From the NCBI GenBank assembly GCA_028287505.1, contig JAQBPN010000008.1:1-64000 (forward strand): DNA of 64,000 bases, written 5' to 3'. The position numbers and the translations under genes are program-made. Positions within the stretch are counted from its first letter, which is position 1. Each line of letters starts with the position of its first letter. The notes beneath the pieces are model-generated. The model ran no database searches. It worked only from the letters and a program-made list of their open reading frames with translations, and was not told the origin of the DNA. This document shows, in pieces, positions 26,690 through 36,261 of this stretch. The stretch is from Fibrobacterota bacterium. GTDB lineage: Bacteria > Fibrobacterota > Fibrobacteria > UBA11236.

Positions 26690-27667
26690 ATGTCAACACG
26701 GATACCCAAGATCCTTTTCGCGGCCGCGGGCCTCGCGTTTTCGCTCTTCCTGGGAAGCTGCCAGACGACGGATCCGCCCCCGGCCGAGACCGTCCTGTGG
26801 GTCAAGCTTAACGACTCCCTGAGCCGGTACGATCTGGTGGTGGTGCAAATCCTGGACCGCCAGACCAAAGAGGTGGTGGCCACCTTGTGGAACGCCCGCT
26901 TGCCCGCACCCAACAAGGACATCCCGGGCTATTCGCTCAGGTCCCTGGCCAGCCAGCCCTTCATCGTGAAGGTCTCCGGATATCTGGGGCGGCAACTGGC
27001 CCTGGAAACCGTCATCACCTACGAGGGCGGCGGGATAAAACACGTTTTGCACACCGACCTGCCTCCCGTCCAGCCCGTCAACGGATTGCTCAAAATGACC
27101 CCTTCCATCGGCTCCATGTCCCCATTGTTCGTCAAGGACACGCTGAACTACAAGGTGACCGTTCCCGCCGGCATCACGGCGCTGAGCTTCAACGTGGTCG
27201 CGGAAAATCCCGCGGCCGCGATTTCCTTCGACGGGAAGCCCGTGGCTTCCGGCGCATCCTCCCAACCCATCGCCATCGGTAACACGCCGGATACCATCGA
27301 GGTCAAGGTGACCGACATGTCCACGGGAACCGCCGCCACGCGGACCTACACCCTGGTGTTGTTCCCCACTTTGCCGCCCGGCCTGAACCTTACCAGCATC
27401 AGACCCAGCGCGGGTACGCTCTTCCCCGAATTCACGCCGCAAGCGCAGGTGTATACGCTCACCCTGCCCCCCGGGGTCGATACGGTCTCGTTCTTCCTCA
27501 CCCCTTCCGATCCCCAGACGATGACCATGAAGATCAAGGACATCGCCATCTTCACGGGCGCCAAGTCGACGGTATACAAGATCGATGCGAGCAGCACCCT
27601 GGCCATTCCCATCGAGGTTTTCCGCGGCGATGAAGCCAGCTTCTACCAGGTGACGATCACCCATTAG
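26690..27667 (+). CDS. Lipoprotein with two cadherin-like beta-sandwich domains
   Basis: 325 residues. The signal peptide ends in a good lipobox (F-L-G-S-C, C24) followed by a Q-T-T-D-P-P linker. Residues about 30-130 form an unassigned beta-rich domain. The last two thirds contain two cadherin-like beta-sandwich repeats (PF12733 type), with I-G-S-M-S-P-L-F and A-G-T-L-F-P-E-F marking the starts and L-N-Y-K-V-T-V-P and V-Y-T-L-T-L-P the second strands. Such domains usually serve in cell-surface proteins. It is encoded five bases after the anchored exported protein and is followed by a small barrel-protein gene. Confidence 0.8.
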   Translation: MSTRIPKILFAAAGLAFSLFLGSCQTTDPPPAETVLWVKLNDSLSRYDLVVVQILDRQTKEVVATLWNARLPAPNKDIPGYSLRSLASQPFIVKVSGYLGRQLALETVITYEGGGIKHVLHTDLPPVQPVNGLLKMTPSIGSMSPLFVKDTLNYKVTVPAGITALSFNVVAENPAAAISFDGKPVASGASSQPIAIGNTPDTIEVKVTDMSTGTAATRTYTLVLFPTLPPGLNLTSIRPSAGTLFPEFTPQAQVYTLTLPPGVDTVSFFLTPSDPQTMTMKIKDIAIFTGAKSTVYKIDASSTLAIPIEVFRGDEASFYQVTITH

Positions 27668-27806
27668 TCCCGCGCCGCCGCATGCGCGGCGTTGGTAACA
27701 TTCCCGACACCCCCCCTTTTCCACCCCGGTTGCCACTAGTGCTTTCCCCTTTTGCGGCCGATGGGATTAATGGTTATTCAGGATAACACCTTAAAGGAGG
27801 GTCCTC

Positions 27807-28511
27807 ATGCGAAACCGCATGCGCCATTTCGCTTTCCTGTCCGTTATCGCGGCGTGCCTGGCGCAACCCAGAGCGCAAAACCAGACCAACGTCACCGTGG
27901 AAGGAGACCAAGCCGACAAGGCCAAGGACACGGTGAAAGTGGTGCCGGAAGGCTACAAGGTCGTGCCCGACGGGAACGGCGGCACCGTCGCGGTTCCCGA
28001 CCAGGCTTACACGCCTCCGGATACGGCATCGGAAGTGGGCGCCATTCCCAAGGACCAGACCAAGGTCCTGCAGAACCGGAAAGAGGCCAAGCGGTTCACG
28101 GGAGCGGGATTCGGCCCGGCCGGTTTCGGCAACATCGATGAGAGGATGCCCGCATACGATGTGTACGTGGGACGCTTCTGGGAAGTGAACCGCTTCGCCG
28201 CCATCAAGGCCCTGGGCGAAGTGGCCTCCGATTTCAACAACGCAACCCTCAGCAGCCTGCAGTTGGGCGCCAACATGTACGCCTCGCCCACCGCATTCTC
28301 GCCCTATATCGGAGGGGATCTGGGCCTGGGCTACGGCATGGTGCCCGGCGACAGGAACTTCGGGTTCAACGTGGGAGCATCGGTGGGGGCCCTCTTGTTC
28401 CGGACGTCCAACGCCCAGATGAACCTGGAAGGCGCCGCCCAGATGATGCTGTCGCAACTGGATGACAAAAACACGTCCCTGTATACGGCCCGCCTGGGCG
28501 TGCTGTTCTGA
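27807..28511 (+). CDS. Small outer-membrane beta-barrel protein
   Basis: 234 residues with a signal peptide ending near A-Q-P-R-A-Q. Residues 25-95 are an acidic, Pro/Val-rich linker. The remaining 140 or so residues show alternating-residue strands of an eight-strand-like barrel (for example Y-D-V-Y-V-G-R-F-W, L-G-L-G-Y-G-M-V) and end in a phenylalanine preceded by alternating hydrophobics, the usual barrel-assembly signal. A strong AAGGAGG lies six bases before the ATG. No specific family was recognised. It has its own terminator, so it may be expressed separately from the lipoprotein pair upstream. Confidence 0.75.
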   Translation: MRNRMRHFAFLSVIAACLAQPRAQNQTNVTVEGDQADKAKDTVKVVPEGYKVVPDGNGGTVAVPDQAYTPPDTASEVGAIPKDQTKVLQNRKEAKRFTGAGFGPAGFGNIDERMPAYDVYVGRFWEVNRFAAIKALGEVASDFNNATLSSLQLGANMYASPTAFSPYIGGDLGLGYGMVPGDRNFGFNVGASVGALLFRTSNAQMNLEGAAQMMLSQLDDKNTSLYTARLGVLF

Positions 28512-28546
28512 AGCCCGCGGGTTGACGCTGCCCGCCGCTTCCGAAG

Positions 28547-28574
28547 GAGTCCCCGTGTGAACGGGGGCTCTTTT
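28547..28574 (+). terminator. Intrinsic terminator of the small barrel gene
   Basis: GAGTCCCCGT and ACGGGGGCTC pair (one G-T wobble) around a four-base loop and are followed by TTTTCC. Confidence 0.85.
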
Positions 28575-28591
28575 CCGTTTCCTTGGTCCCC

Positions 28592-28760
28592 GACGAGCGT
28601 CGAGCTTGCCTTCGCAAATTACTTAACGAGGAGCCTAACAGAGCAATGGAAAGCAACGAGCGTGGAGTTTGCCTTCGCAAACTCCTGAGCGAGGAGCCTA
28701 ACGTCCTTTGCATGCGACGAGCGTGGAGTTTGCCTTCGCAAACTCCTGAGCGAGGAGCCT
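28592..28760. repeat. Three tandem copies of a 48-base palindromic repeat
   Basis: Copies lie at about 28592-28639, 28655-28702 and 28716-28760. Each contains CGAGCGT, an inverted repeat GGAGTTTG...CAAACTCC with a short loop (diverged in copy 1), then GAGGAGCCTA. The spacers (about 15 and 13 bases) differ in sequence. Copy 3 runs into the stop codon of the methyltransferase gene on the other strand. This looks like an intergenic REP-type element and not a CRISPR. Confidence 0.8.
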
Positions 28761-29964
28761 ATATCGCGTCGAATACCGCCACGCATTCCACGTGGCGCGT
28801 ATGCGGGAACATGTCGATGGGGGCGAGCGAAGCCAACCGGTAACGGCCCGCCATCGCGCGCGCGTCCCGGGCCAGGGTGGCCGGGTTGCAGGAAACATAC
28901 ACGATACGTGAGGGCGCCAAGGCGGCCAGGGCGTCCCGCACCGCGGGCTCCATGCCTTTGCGGGGCGGATCCAGGATGACGGCGTCCGCGCCGGAGATGG
29001 CGTCGGCGGGGAGCCCCGCGTCCCCAAGGTAACGTTCGGGTTTCGCAAGGGCGTCGGCCACGTCGGCCGCCAGGAAACGGACGTTGGCGATCCCGTTGTC
29101 CGCGGCGGCCTGGGCGGCGGATTCCACCGAGGCGGGATTCTCTTCGATGCCGAGCACGGATCCCGCGCGGCCCGAGGCCCACAGGGCGATGGATCCGATT
29201 CCGGAGTATAGGTCCAGGACGGCCGCGCCTTCGGGAATGCCGGCGGCGGCCAAATCGTAGAGGCGGGGAGTCTGGAAGGGATTGACCTGGAAAAAGGTGG
29301 AGACGCCCACGGGAAAGAAGAACGGCCCCAGCTTTTCCCGCAACCGCGGCCGGCCCCACCACAGTTTCTCCTCGCCGCCCAGCACCACATTGGTGCGTTC
29401 GGCGTTCAGGCTTTGCACCACGCCCACCAGTTCGCCCCCGCCGTCCGCCCCGGAAAGGGCTTCGCGGCAGCGCTGCAGCAAATCCGGAAGCAGATCGCGG
29501 GGTCCCGGGCCGGATCCGTTGGTCACCAGGCCCATCAGGATTTCTCCCGTGCCCGCCCCTTTGCGCAACAGCAGATGCCGCAGCCAGCCGATGCCGGTAT
29601 CTTCGCGGTAGACGGGCACTTTGCGGGCGATGGCCCATTCGCGCACGGCCCAGGCGATCCGGGACAGGCCCGGATCCTGCACCAGGCATTCGCTTTGGTC
29701 CACCACTACGTGGGATCCGGCCGCGTAACAGCCCAAGGTCACTTCCAGGATCGCGCCGCGGCGTTCCAGCCCGAAGGGCAATTGCACCTTATGCCGATAC
29801 CCCTCCGTGCGCGGGCTGGGCAGGACCGGATCGATCCGCAGCCCTTTCCAATCGGAGAAATGCAGGCGCAGTTCTTCCTCCTTGCGGAGCAGTTGCGCCG
29901 GGTACTCCTGGTCCAGGGTCTGGCAGCCGCCGCAGTCGGGAAAATGGAGGCAATGGGAAGGCAT
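28759..29964 (-). CDS. rlmD: 23S rRNA (uracil-C5)-methyltransferase, RlmD/RumA type
   Basis: 401-residue TrmA-family SAM-dependent RNA methyltransferase. An N-terminal Fe-S cluster motif is formed by C5, C11 and C14 (C-L-H-F-P-D-C-G-G-C), with a later C in S-E-C-L-V-Q. The SAM-binding site is V-L-D-L-Y-S-G-I-G-S near residue 240, followed by D-P-P-R-K-G and the catalytic C359 in V-S-C-N-P. The Fe-S cysteines favour RlmD (U1939) over TrmA, but related RlmC-type specificity cannot be excluded. Start 29964 was chosen because the next 100 upstream codons lack family sequence and cross a hairpin. There is no TRAM domain. Confidence 0.88.
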   Translation of the reverse strand: MPSHCLHFPDCGGCQTLDQEYPAQLLRKEEELRLHFSDWKGLRIDPVLPSPRTEGYRHKVQLPFGLERRGAILEVTLGCYAAGSHVVVDQSECLVQDPGLSRIAWAVREWAIARKVPVYREDTGIGWLRHLLLRKGAGTGEILMGLVTNGSGPGPRDLLPDLLQRCREALSGADGGGELVGVVQSLNAERTNVVLGGEEKLWWGRPRLREKLGPFFFPVGVSTFFQVNPFQTPRLYDLAAAGIPEGAAVLDLYSGIGSIALWASGRAGSVLGIEENPASVESAAQAAADNGIANVRFLAADVADALAKPERYLGDAGLPADAISGADAVILDPPRKGMEPAVRDALAALAPSRIVYVSCNPATLARDARAMAGRYRLASLAPIDMFPHTRHVECVAVFDAI

Positions 29965-30011
29965 AGTCTTTGTGTCGGGTATGAAAATGCAAAACCCGGG
30001 CCGCAACGGCA

Positions 30012-30038
30012 ATGCGCCCTCCTTGGGGGAGGGCGCAT
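30012..30038 (-). terminator. Perfect 11-bp hairpin after the fibro-slime gene
   Basis: ATGCGCCCTCC and GGAGGGCGCAT pair perfectly around a five-base loop, between the end of the fibro-slime gene and the start of the methyltransferase gene. There is no long T-run, so termination may be partial or the hairpin may stabilise the mRNA end. Confidence 0.6.
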
Positions 30039-30100
30039 AAATGAAGGAGCGAGGAGGGTGGGGACACCGGAAACCGCGCCAGTAAAGGCGCGGCGGGGAT

Positions 30101-31183
30101 TCAGCGGACCAGGACGAGGCCGGAAGCGGACGGGCCGGAATCGGCCAGGCGCCAGAAATAGACCCCCGGAGCGGTGACATGGCCCGATGCATCCAGGCGA
30201 TCCCAACCTTCCGCGCCGGAGGCGCCGGAAGACGCGGCCAAGGTGCGGACAAGGCGTCCCGAGCGATCATAGATGGCCACGGGCCCTTTCCGGGAAACGG
30301 ACTTCAGGGAGGCCATGGTCTTGATGCCGGCCTCGACCGGAGTTCCGATGGCGAGATTGGTGGTGATGGTGCAGCTGGAGGAAGCGGTATGGCGTTCCGC
30401 GAAGTAGAAGTCGAAGGAATAGGTCTTCCCGCTCTCCAGGCCGAGCATGTCCTTGAGGGAGTCCAGATTGACCGAGGCGCTTTGCAACTGGTGCACGCCG
30501 CCCAGATCCACCACGCGCTTCCCATTGAGGAAGAGCCAGATATCGTCATCGCCCTCGATGGAAACCATCTGGCCCTGGCCCGCGGTGTAGGTGAAATCCG
30601 TGTGCAGCTCCATGGTGAACCCGTAGTCATGCGTGCTCAGGTCGACGCCGTTCTCCGTGACGCCGGTCTGCAGGTTTCCGAAGGTGCCCTCCGCGGGATT
30701 GACCCGGGTAAAGGCCTTGCCGTCGTCGATGGGGAAGAAGTTCTTGTCCCCGAATTGGTAGGTGCCCTTGGCCTCGTCCCAGGTGAACCGCATCTCCACC
30801 AGAAAGGCGCGATTGATCCCGGGCCGGTCCGAGAACCATTCGGCAAAGCGGGCGGGCGGATCGTAGCACTTGGCCAAAGTGGATGGCATGGAATCCATGA
30901 GCGCCGGGGTGAGGTTGTCCCCGGGAAAGGCGCCGCCGTCCGCCGGGCCGTTCACGTTCAGATCCGGTTTCACGGAGTTGACGCCCAGCTCCTGGGCGCT
31001 GCAGCCATTCTGATTGTTGAAATGGGGGTGGGCGCCCGCCGTGTCGCTGGGACTGATTTCCTTGAAGTCCCGAACCTTGGCCGTTACGGCCACCTGCGCG
31101 GGATGGGTTTGCGCCGTTGCGGCGGATACGCTGAACAAAAGGGCGCAGCATGTCGGTACCATTGAAGGCATACTTCTTTTCAT
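30101..31183 (-). CDS. Fibro-slime domain protein with C-terminal FlgD/T9SS-like tail
   Basis: 360-residue secreted protein. After a signal peptide (ending A-T-A-Q), residues about 30-270 match the fibro-slime domain (TIGR02148), a PA14-like fold known from Fibrobacter, Myxococcus and Dictyostelium. The hallmark is G-D-D-D-I-W-L-F-L-N-G-K near 208-219, then V-D-L-G-G-V-H. The last 70 residues form a FlgD-Ig or type IX sorting-like tail with I-Y-D-R-S-G-R-L and G-V-Y-F-W-R-L. The domain is thought to act in extracellular matrix or substrate attachment. It may leave the cell through a type IX-like route, but no secretion gene is in this window. GGAG lies about nine bases before the ATG. Confidence 0.88.
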   Translation of the reverse strand: MKRSMPSMVPTCCALLFSVSAATAQTHPAQVAVTAKVRDFKEISPSDTAGAHPHFNNQNGCSAQELGVNSVKPDLNVNGPADGGAFPGDNLTPALMDSMPSTLAKCYDPPARFAEWFSDRPGINRAFLVEMRFTWDEAKGTYQFGDKNFFPIDDGKAFTRVNPAEGTFGNLQTGVTENGVDLSTHDYGFTMELHTDFTYTAGQGQMVSIEGDDDIWLFLNGKRVVDLGGVHQLQSASVNLDSLKDMLGLESGKTYSFDFYFAERHTASSSCTITTNLAIGTPVEAGIKTMASLKSVSRKGPVAIYDRSGRLVRTLAASSGASGAEGWDRLDASGHVTAPGVYFWRLADSGPSASGLVLVR

Positions 31184-31354
31184 TGGAATTCACTCCGTTT
31201 GCGGGAGGTCTTACAAGGCCTCACCTGATTGATTGGCGCGGGACGATGGGCGCCGAAATTCCCCGTCTCCCACAAGCGAAAATAAATTCCGCGATCCGGG
31301 CAATGGAAATATTCGTGGGAAAAATCCGACGGCAGCCGGTTCTTTAGAGGAATT

Positions 31355-33310
31355 TCAGGATTTGCGCGCGGTGTCGAGGACGGTTCTCACCTTGGCGGCG
31401 AGTTGCGCCGGCGAGAACGGTTTTTCCAGGAAGGCGTCCGCGGGCACGATGATATCGCGATCGGCGAGGCTTTCCAGGGAATGTCCGGAAATGAAAATCG
31501 TGCGCAGTCCGGGCTTGATGCTTTGCAGGCTTTCCGCCAGTTCGTGGCCGCCTTCGCCGCGCAGCATCACGTCGGTGACCACCAGGTCCACCGTGTCCGG
31601 CCTTTCCTCCACCAGGTCCATGGCCTCGGCGGCGGAGGAGGCTTCCAAAACGGCGAATCCGTAACGGCCGAGAATGGTCATGATCATTTCGCGCAGGCTG
31701 GGCTCATCTTCGACCACCAACACCGTTTCCCGGTTGGGCTGGGGTTTCCACTCCGCATCCTGGACGGGGGAATCCGGACTCTCCGGCCCGGCCAAGGCTG
31801 CGTCCCGCGCCAGGAAAATCCTGAAGCGGCTGCCCTCACCGGGAGTGCTGGTCACGCTGATGCCGCCGCCCGCCTGGCTGACCATGCCATACACGGTGGC
31901 CAACCCCAGGCCGGTGCCGCGGCCCCCGCGCTTGGTGGTATAGAACGGTTCGAAAAGGCATTCCAGGATCTCCGGCCCCATGCCGATGCCGGTATCCTCC
32001 ACGCTGATGGACACGTGCGTTCCCTGGCCGGAGGCCAGATGGGTGAATACGTCGGAAGCCTCCACCTCCACCACTTTCGTCGCCAGGGTCAGTACCCCTC
32101 CGTCGGCCATGGCATCGCGCGCATTCACGCAAAGGTTGAGGATCAACTGTTCCAATTGTCCCGGCTCCATGCGCACCGTGGCGTCGGCCGCGCCCGGCTT
32201 GATGAGGAATTCGATCCCGGAGCCGATCAATCTTTCCAGCATGGGCTCCATCTCCCGGATGGCGGCGTCCACGCGCACGGGCCTGGCTTCCGCGCCTTCG
32301 GATCGGCTGAAGGACATCAGGCTGCGCGTCATGGCGGCGGCCGTTTCCCCGGCCCGGCGGATGGCCTTCAGGCCTGACGCGATGGGGCCTTCGGCCCCGG
32401 GCAAGGTCAGCAGATGTTCGCTGTACCCGTTGATGGCGGTAAGCAGGTTGTTGAAATCGTGGGCGACTCCGCCCGCCAGGCGCCCCAAGGCTTCCATCTT
32501 GCGGGATTGCCGGACGTGTTCGGAATGGGTCAGTCCGCCGCTTTCCGGGCTTTCATCGGCGCTATCGGCGGCCGTTTCCTTTTCGTCCATCGAGGCCAGG
32601 TACAGGGCCACCGCGGGCGCATCGTTGAGCACGGCGCCGGTTATGAAAACGCGGCAGCGTATGAAATCGGCGCCCGGCCGGACCAGGCCGGCGGAGAATC
32701 GCGTTTCCTGGATTTCGCCGGCGCCGGCATCCAGGGCCTTTTCCAACAGGGGCCGCGAGGACGCGGGAAAGAAATCGAGGACGGATTGCCGGGTAAGGTC
32801 GCTTTCCGTGCGGCCCAGGATTTCCAGGGCGGCGGGATTGGCCATGATGACGCGCCGGCCGGCGGCGAGTAGGATGCCGATGGGAGCCGAGTCGAACAGG
32901 GCGCGGAAGCGCCGGGCTTCGGCGCGGCTGCGGAGCACAGCCTGGCGCAGGGCCTGGGCCAACGCGCCTCCGTCCAGTCCGTCCATGTCCAGGCAGGCTT
33001 GCGCCCCTTCGGAGATGATGGTTTCCGCGAACGCGGGGTTTTCCCCGCGGTAAAGGGCCACCACGGGCACGCCCGGAAGCAGTGCGGAGGCCCGGCGATA
33101 GGATTCGATGCCTTTGGAGTCGGGAAGGGTAAGGTCGATGAGGACAAGGCTGAAACCGCCCGATGCGCGCGCCTGGGAGGCCAGGATTCCCGCCTTGGCC
33201 ATGCGATCCGCATGGGTGAGGGTAAAGCCGGTTTGAGCGGACAAAAGGGCCCGCGCGATTCCGCCGCGACTTTCAATCAAAAGGATGCTCAGGTTTTCCG
33301 GCATCGTCAT
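31355..33310 (-). CDS. Hybrid histidine kinase with degenerate N-terminal receiver
   Basis: 651 residues. Order: receiver-like domain (about 5-125), PAS (about 135-245), HisKA with H284 in V-A-H-D-F-N-N-L-L, HATPase (about 340-480), receiver with D580 (V-V-T-D-V-M-L). The N-terminal receiver keeps its phospho-acceptor (L-I-D-L-T-L-P) but lacks the paired acids and the conserved lysine (D-M-D-G replaces the K-x-x region), so it may be a binding-only domain. The kinase core is close to that of the 8371-12288 kinase. No membrane helix is seen, so it is cytosolic. No partner gene is adjacent. Confidence 0.9.
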   Translation of the reverse strand: MTMPENLSILLIESRGGIARALLSAQTGFTLTHADRMAKAGILASQARASGGFSLVLIDLTLPDSKGIESYRRASALLPGVPVVALYRGENPAFAETIISEGAQACLDMDGLDGGALAQALRQAVLRSRAEARRFRALFDSAPIGILLAAGRRVIMANPAALEILGRTESDLTRQSVLDFFPASSRPLLEKALDAGAGEIQETRFSAGLVRPGADFIRCRVFITGAVLNDAPAVALYLASMDEKETAADSADESPESGGLTHSEHVRQSRKMEALGRLAGGVAHDFNNLLTAINGYSEHLLTLPGAEGPIASGLKAIRRAGETAAAMTRSLMSFSRSEGAEARPVRVDAAIREMEPMLERLIGSGIEFLIKPGAADATVRMEPGQLEQLILNLCVNARDAMADGGVLTLATKVVEVEASDVFTHLASGQGTHVSISVEDTGIGMGPEILECLFEPFYTTKRGGRGTGLGLATVYGMVSQAGGGISVTSTPGEGSRFRIFLARDAALAGPESPDSPVQDAEWKPQPNRETVLVVEDEPSLREMIMTILGRYGFAVLEASSAAEAMDLVEERPDTVDLVVTDVMLRGEGGHELAESLQSIKPGLRTIFISGHSLESLADRDIIVPADAFLEKPFSPAQLAAKVRTVLDTARKS

Positions 33311-33421
33311 AAACGCTCCTGGGGACGGTCTCTGCTCCCGCCCGTGGGAAACACGTCTGGCAACATTACCATAGAACGGAAAGCCGCTTCAACGCAAAAG
33401 CAGGGGTTCGGGAGGCCGTTT

Positions 33422-36016
33422 TCAGGGCCAAGGGTGCCGGGGATAGCGGCGCTTCAGCTCTTTTTTCACTTCGGGATAGGTGTTTTTCCAGAAACTGGAT
33501 AAATCCGAGGTTTTCTGCACCGTGCGGTAGTTGGGGGCCAGAATGTCGTACACCACCTCCACCTTGCCTTCCAGGATGGCGGTTCTGCCTTCCATGCCCA
33601 CGAAGTCCCCCAGCCGGGCCGAGAGTTCCGGCGGCGCGTTTTCGAAATAGGTGAGCTTCCCCATGCGGCCGCCCATCAGTTTGAGGGAAGTGGGGGCGGC
33701 CTTGTCGACGAAGGAGGCCAGCGAGCCCCCCAGGTAGTCCCGTAGCGCGCGGGTTACGGATACCCCTTCCAGGTCGCGGACGGAGGATCGTCCCTCGCAG
33801 ATTTCATGATAGATGAGGCGCCAATCGTCCTCGTCCAGCTTGGGAAGCCCGTACTCCGGAAAGATCTTGGCGGTGATGCGGATGCGCTGCACCATCTGCT
33901 TCGCCTCATCGTCGAAGTTGGCCAGTTCGATTTCCCCCGAGACGAGCTTTTCCACCAAAAGGCGCTCGGACTCTTCCGGACTCAGTACGCCGTCCTTCAA
34001 GGTCTTGCGCTCCAGGGCCAGACCGCGGAACAGCAGATGCTCCTCCTGGGTGACGCGGCCCCGCCCCTCGTCCCAGCCGCCCACCTTGGTCCATACGCAT
34101 TCGTCCGGGAACGCCGCCCGCACCCAGGCGGGCTCGCAGGGAAGCAGCATGGGAATGCCCACTTGGCGGTTCTGGTTGGCCCCGCCCGTCTCATGCAATT
34201 CCAACGCCAGGATCACGGCCGCGCCCGCGGGAACTTGTCCGGCTTCCACCACGCCCCTGCGCCCGTCCGCCAGGATGAAACTCTGCGACTTCTCCGCGCG
34301 CACGGCGATGCGGTCCTGGAAAGGGATGATCCAGCAGCGCGTGGCCGCGGCGCGCAGCAAGTCTTCCTCCTGCTGCGGCGTCGGCTTCTGGGTGGAGGCC
34401 GGGCTCCGGACCGGGGCCGCGCGGAGCCCGCCCTGGGCCGAAAGCCCGCCCGACGGCGCCTTCTCCAAAAGACGCAGCAACTGTTTGTAGGACTCGCGCG
34501 TTTCGCGATCGAAGCGCCGCGCTTCCACGTCCGTGGCCAGGTCGAGTCCCAGGGCGAAGAGATCCGCCGGGGCGCCCTTGGCGCGCCGGTTCTGGGATTC
34601 CAGGACGGCGGCCATGGCCGCGGCCTGCGGGCCCACGCCCGCCTGCTTGGCGTCCAAGAGGACCCGGGCCAGTACGGGATGGGCCGGGAACCGGACCAGC
34701 GTGCGCCCGATATCCGTGATGCGGCTGCCCCCCGCGGATTGGGTATCCGGCGCGTTACCCTGGGATGCGCCGGAAGGCAGGATGGCGCCGATGCGCTCCA
34801 GGGATTTTTCGGCCTTGTCCCACAGGGGCCGGGAAGGCGGCGTAAGCCAGGGGATCAGCATGGTCCCGTCCGCCGCCGCGGACTTCCTGATGCGCCCGAA
34901 GCGATCGGCCAGGGAATGCAGGGACAATACCATGTCGGTGGGTTCCACGCGCAGGATCTCCGGATCCAAGGCGGCCGGCATGGCCCGCTCGCGATCCGCG
35001 GACCACAGGCGCACGCAGACGCCGGGCGCGGTGCGGCCCGCACGCCCGGCCCGCTGACGGGCGTTCTGCAGGCTGATGGATCCCAGGTACAAGGTGTTCA
35101 TGTCCCGCTGCGGGCTGTAGGCGGCGATGCGGGCCTGGCCGGAATCGATGACCACGGTGACGCCGGGGATGGTGAGCGAGGTTTCGGCCACGTTGGTGGA
35201 GACGATCACGCAGGCGCCGGACTGGGGGGCGCGCAAGGTGCGTTGCTGGGCCTCCATGTCCATGGACCCGTGCAGCTCGAAAAGACCCAGGCCATGCTGG
35301 CGGCAGAGCGGATCGAATGCCTCCAGGGTGCGGCGGATCTCCCCTTGCCCGGGCATGAAGATCAGCACCGATCCGGACAGGCCTTGGGACAGGAGGCGCT
35401 TGAAGGCGCGCAGGGCCTGCAGATGCATGGGCTCCTGGGTCATGGGAGGTTGGTGGGAGATTTCCACGGGAAAGGTTTCCGCGGCCACCTCGATGAGCGG
35501 GGCCGGATCCAGATAGGCCTTGAGGCCTTCCAGCTCCAGGGTGGCGGACATCACCACCATGGCCAGGTCCGGTCGCGCTTCCGCGCGCAGGCGTTTGATC
35601 CAGGCCAGGGTGGCGTCCGCTTCCAGGGTGCGCTCGTGGAACTCATCCAACAGCACGGTCCCGATCCCGTCCAGGAGCGGATCCCCGAGCAGTTGCTGGA
35701 AAAATACGCCATAGGTCTGATAGAGGATGCGCGTGTCCTCCTTGGATTTGCCTTCGAAGCGCACCTGGTAGCCCACCGTGCCGCCCACCGCTTCGCCCAT
35801 CTCCTCGGCCACGCGCAAGGCCAGGTTGCGGGCCGCGATGCGGCGGGGCTGGAGCACCAGGATCTTGCCCGGTCTGTCCAACAGATACCTCGGAACCTGC
35901 GTGGACTTGCCCGTACCCGGCGGCGCGCACAGGATCAGGACGCGATCCTTTTGGACGGCGTCGACGATGGCCTGCCGATGGGCGAGGATGGGAAGGGCGG
36001 CGGGTTCCTTGGACAT
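33422..36016 (-). CDS. hrpB: ATP-dependent RNA helicase HrpB
   Basis: 864-residue DExH helicase of the HrpB family, close to the usual length of 800-850. Walker A G-T-G-K-S-T lies at 34-39, the D-E-F-H box near 122-125, the S-A-T motif near 157, and motif VI as Q-R-A-G-R-A-G-R near 328. The helicase-associated HA2 region and the long HrpB-specific C-terminal domain follow. It would unwind RNA in the cytoplasm; the physiological substrate of HrpB proteins is not settled. It stands alone, divergent from motA. Long open frames on the other strand are shadows. Confidence 0.95.
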   Translation of the reverse strand: MSKEPAALPILAHRQAIVDAVQKDRVLILCAPPGTGKSTQVPRYLLDRPGKILVLQPRRIAARNLALRVAEEMGEAVGGTVGYQVRFEGKSKEDTRILYQTYGVFFQQLLGDPLLDGIGTVLLDEFHERTLEADATLAWIKRLRAEARPDLAMVVMSATLELEGLKAYLDPAPLIEVAAETFPVEISHQPPMTQEPMHLQALRAFKRLLSQGLSGSVLIFMPGQGEIRRTLEAFDPLCRQHGLGLFELHGSMDMEAQQRTLRAPQSGACVIVSTNVAETSLTIPGVTVVIDSGQARIAAYSPQRDMNTLYLGSISLQNARQRAGRAGRTAPGVCVRLWSADRERAMPAALDPEILRVEPTDMVLSLHSLADRFGRIRKSAAADGTMLIPWLTPPSRPLWDKAEKSLERIGAILPSGASQGNAPDTQSAGGSRITDIGRTLVRFPAHPVLARVLLDAKQAGVGPQAAAMAAVLESQNRRAKGAPADLFALGLDLATDVEARRFDRETRESYKQLLRLLEKAPSGGLSAQGGLRAAPVRSPASTQKPTPQQEEDLLRAAATRCWIIPFQDRIAVRAEKSQSFILADGRRGVVEAGQVPAGAAVILALELHETGGANQNRQVGIPMLLPCEPAWVRAAFPDECVWTKVGGWDEGRGRVTQEEHLLFRGLALERKTLKDGVLSPEESERLLVEKLVSGEIELANFDDEAKQMVQRIRITAKIFPEYGLPKLDEDDWRLIYHEICEGRSSVRDLEGVSVTRALRDYLGGSLASFVDKAAPTSLKLMGGRMGKLTYFENAPPELSARLGDFVGMEGRTAILEGKVEVVYDILAPNYRTVQKTSDLSSFWKNTYPEVKKELKRRYPRHPWP

Positions 36017-36261
36017 ATCCTCTAAGTTCTTAAAACCTTGGATTCATGCCAAGGCTTGCCCGGCTTGCGGCCCCGCGTCCCGGATTGGAAGCATTACTTG
36101 AAGTTTTACTCCAACTTGATTGTCGATATCGCCGGTGCCCGGGGCCGCAAAGGGCCGCCCGGCAACGGATTGGCACCCGCGTTGTGGTTGTAATGGGCCG
36201 GAGGATATTGCGATAATGAACCCGGCATACAGGTACGCGCGCAACCCATGGAAATGAAATC

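Noticed and set aside
27671-27691. Terminator after the 26690 lipoprotein gene
   Set aside because: A GC-rich inverted repeat is present but is imperfect and has no T-run; not strong enough to call.
28592-28760. CRISPR array
   Set aside because: Only three copies, the spacers are 13-15 bases, and there are no cas genes; a palindromic intergenic repeat explains it better.
33806-36025. 739-codon plus-strand frame opposite hrpB
   Set aside because: Shadow of hrpB: translation is Arg/Gly/Gln-rich with no domain; HrpB motifs are unmistakable on the other strand.
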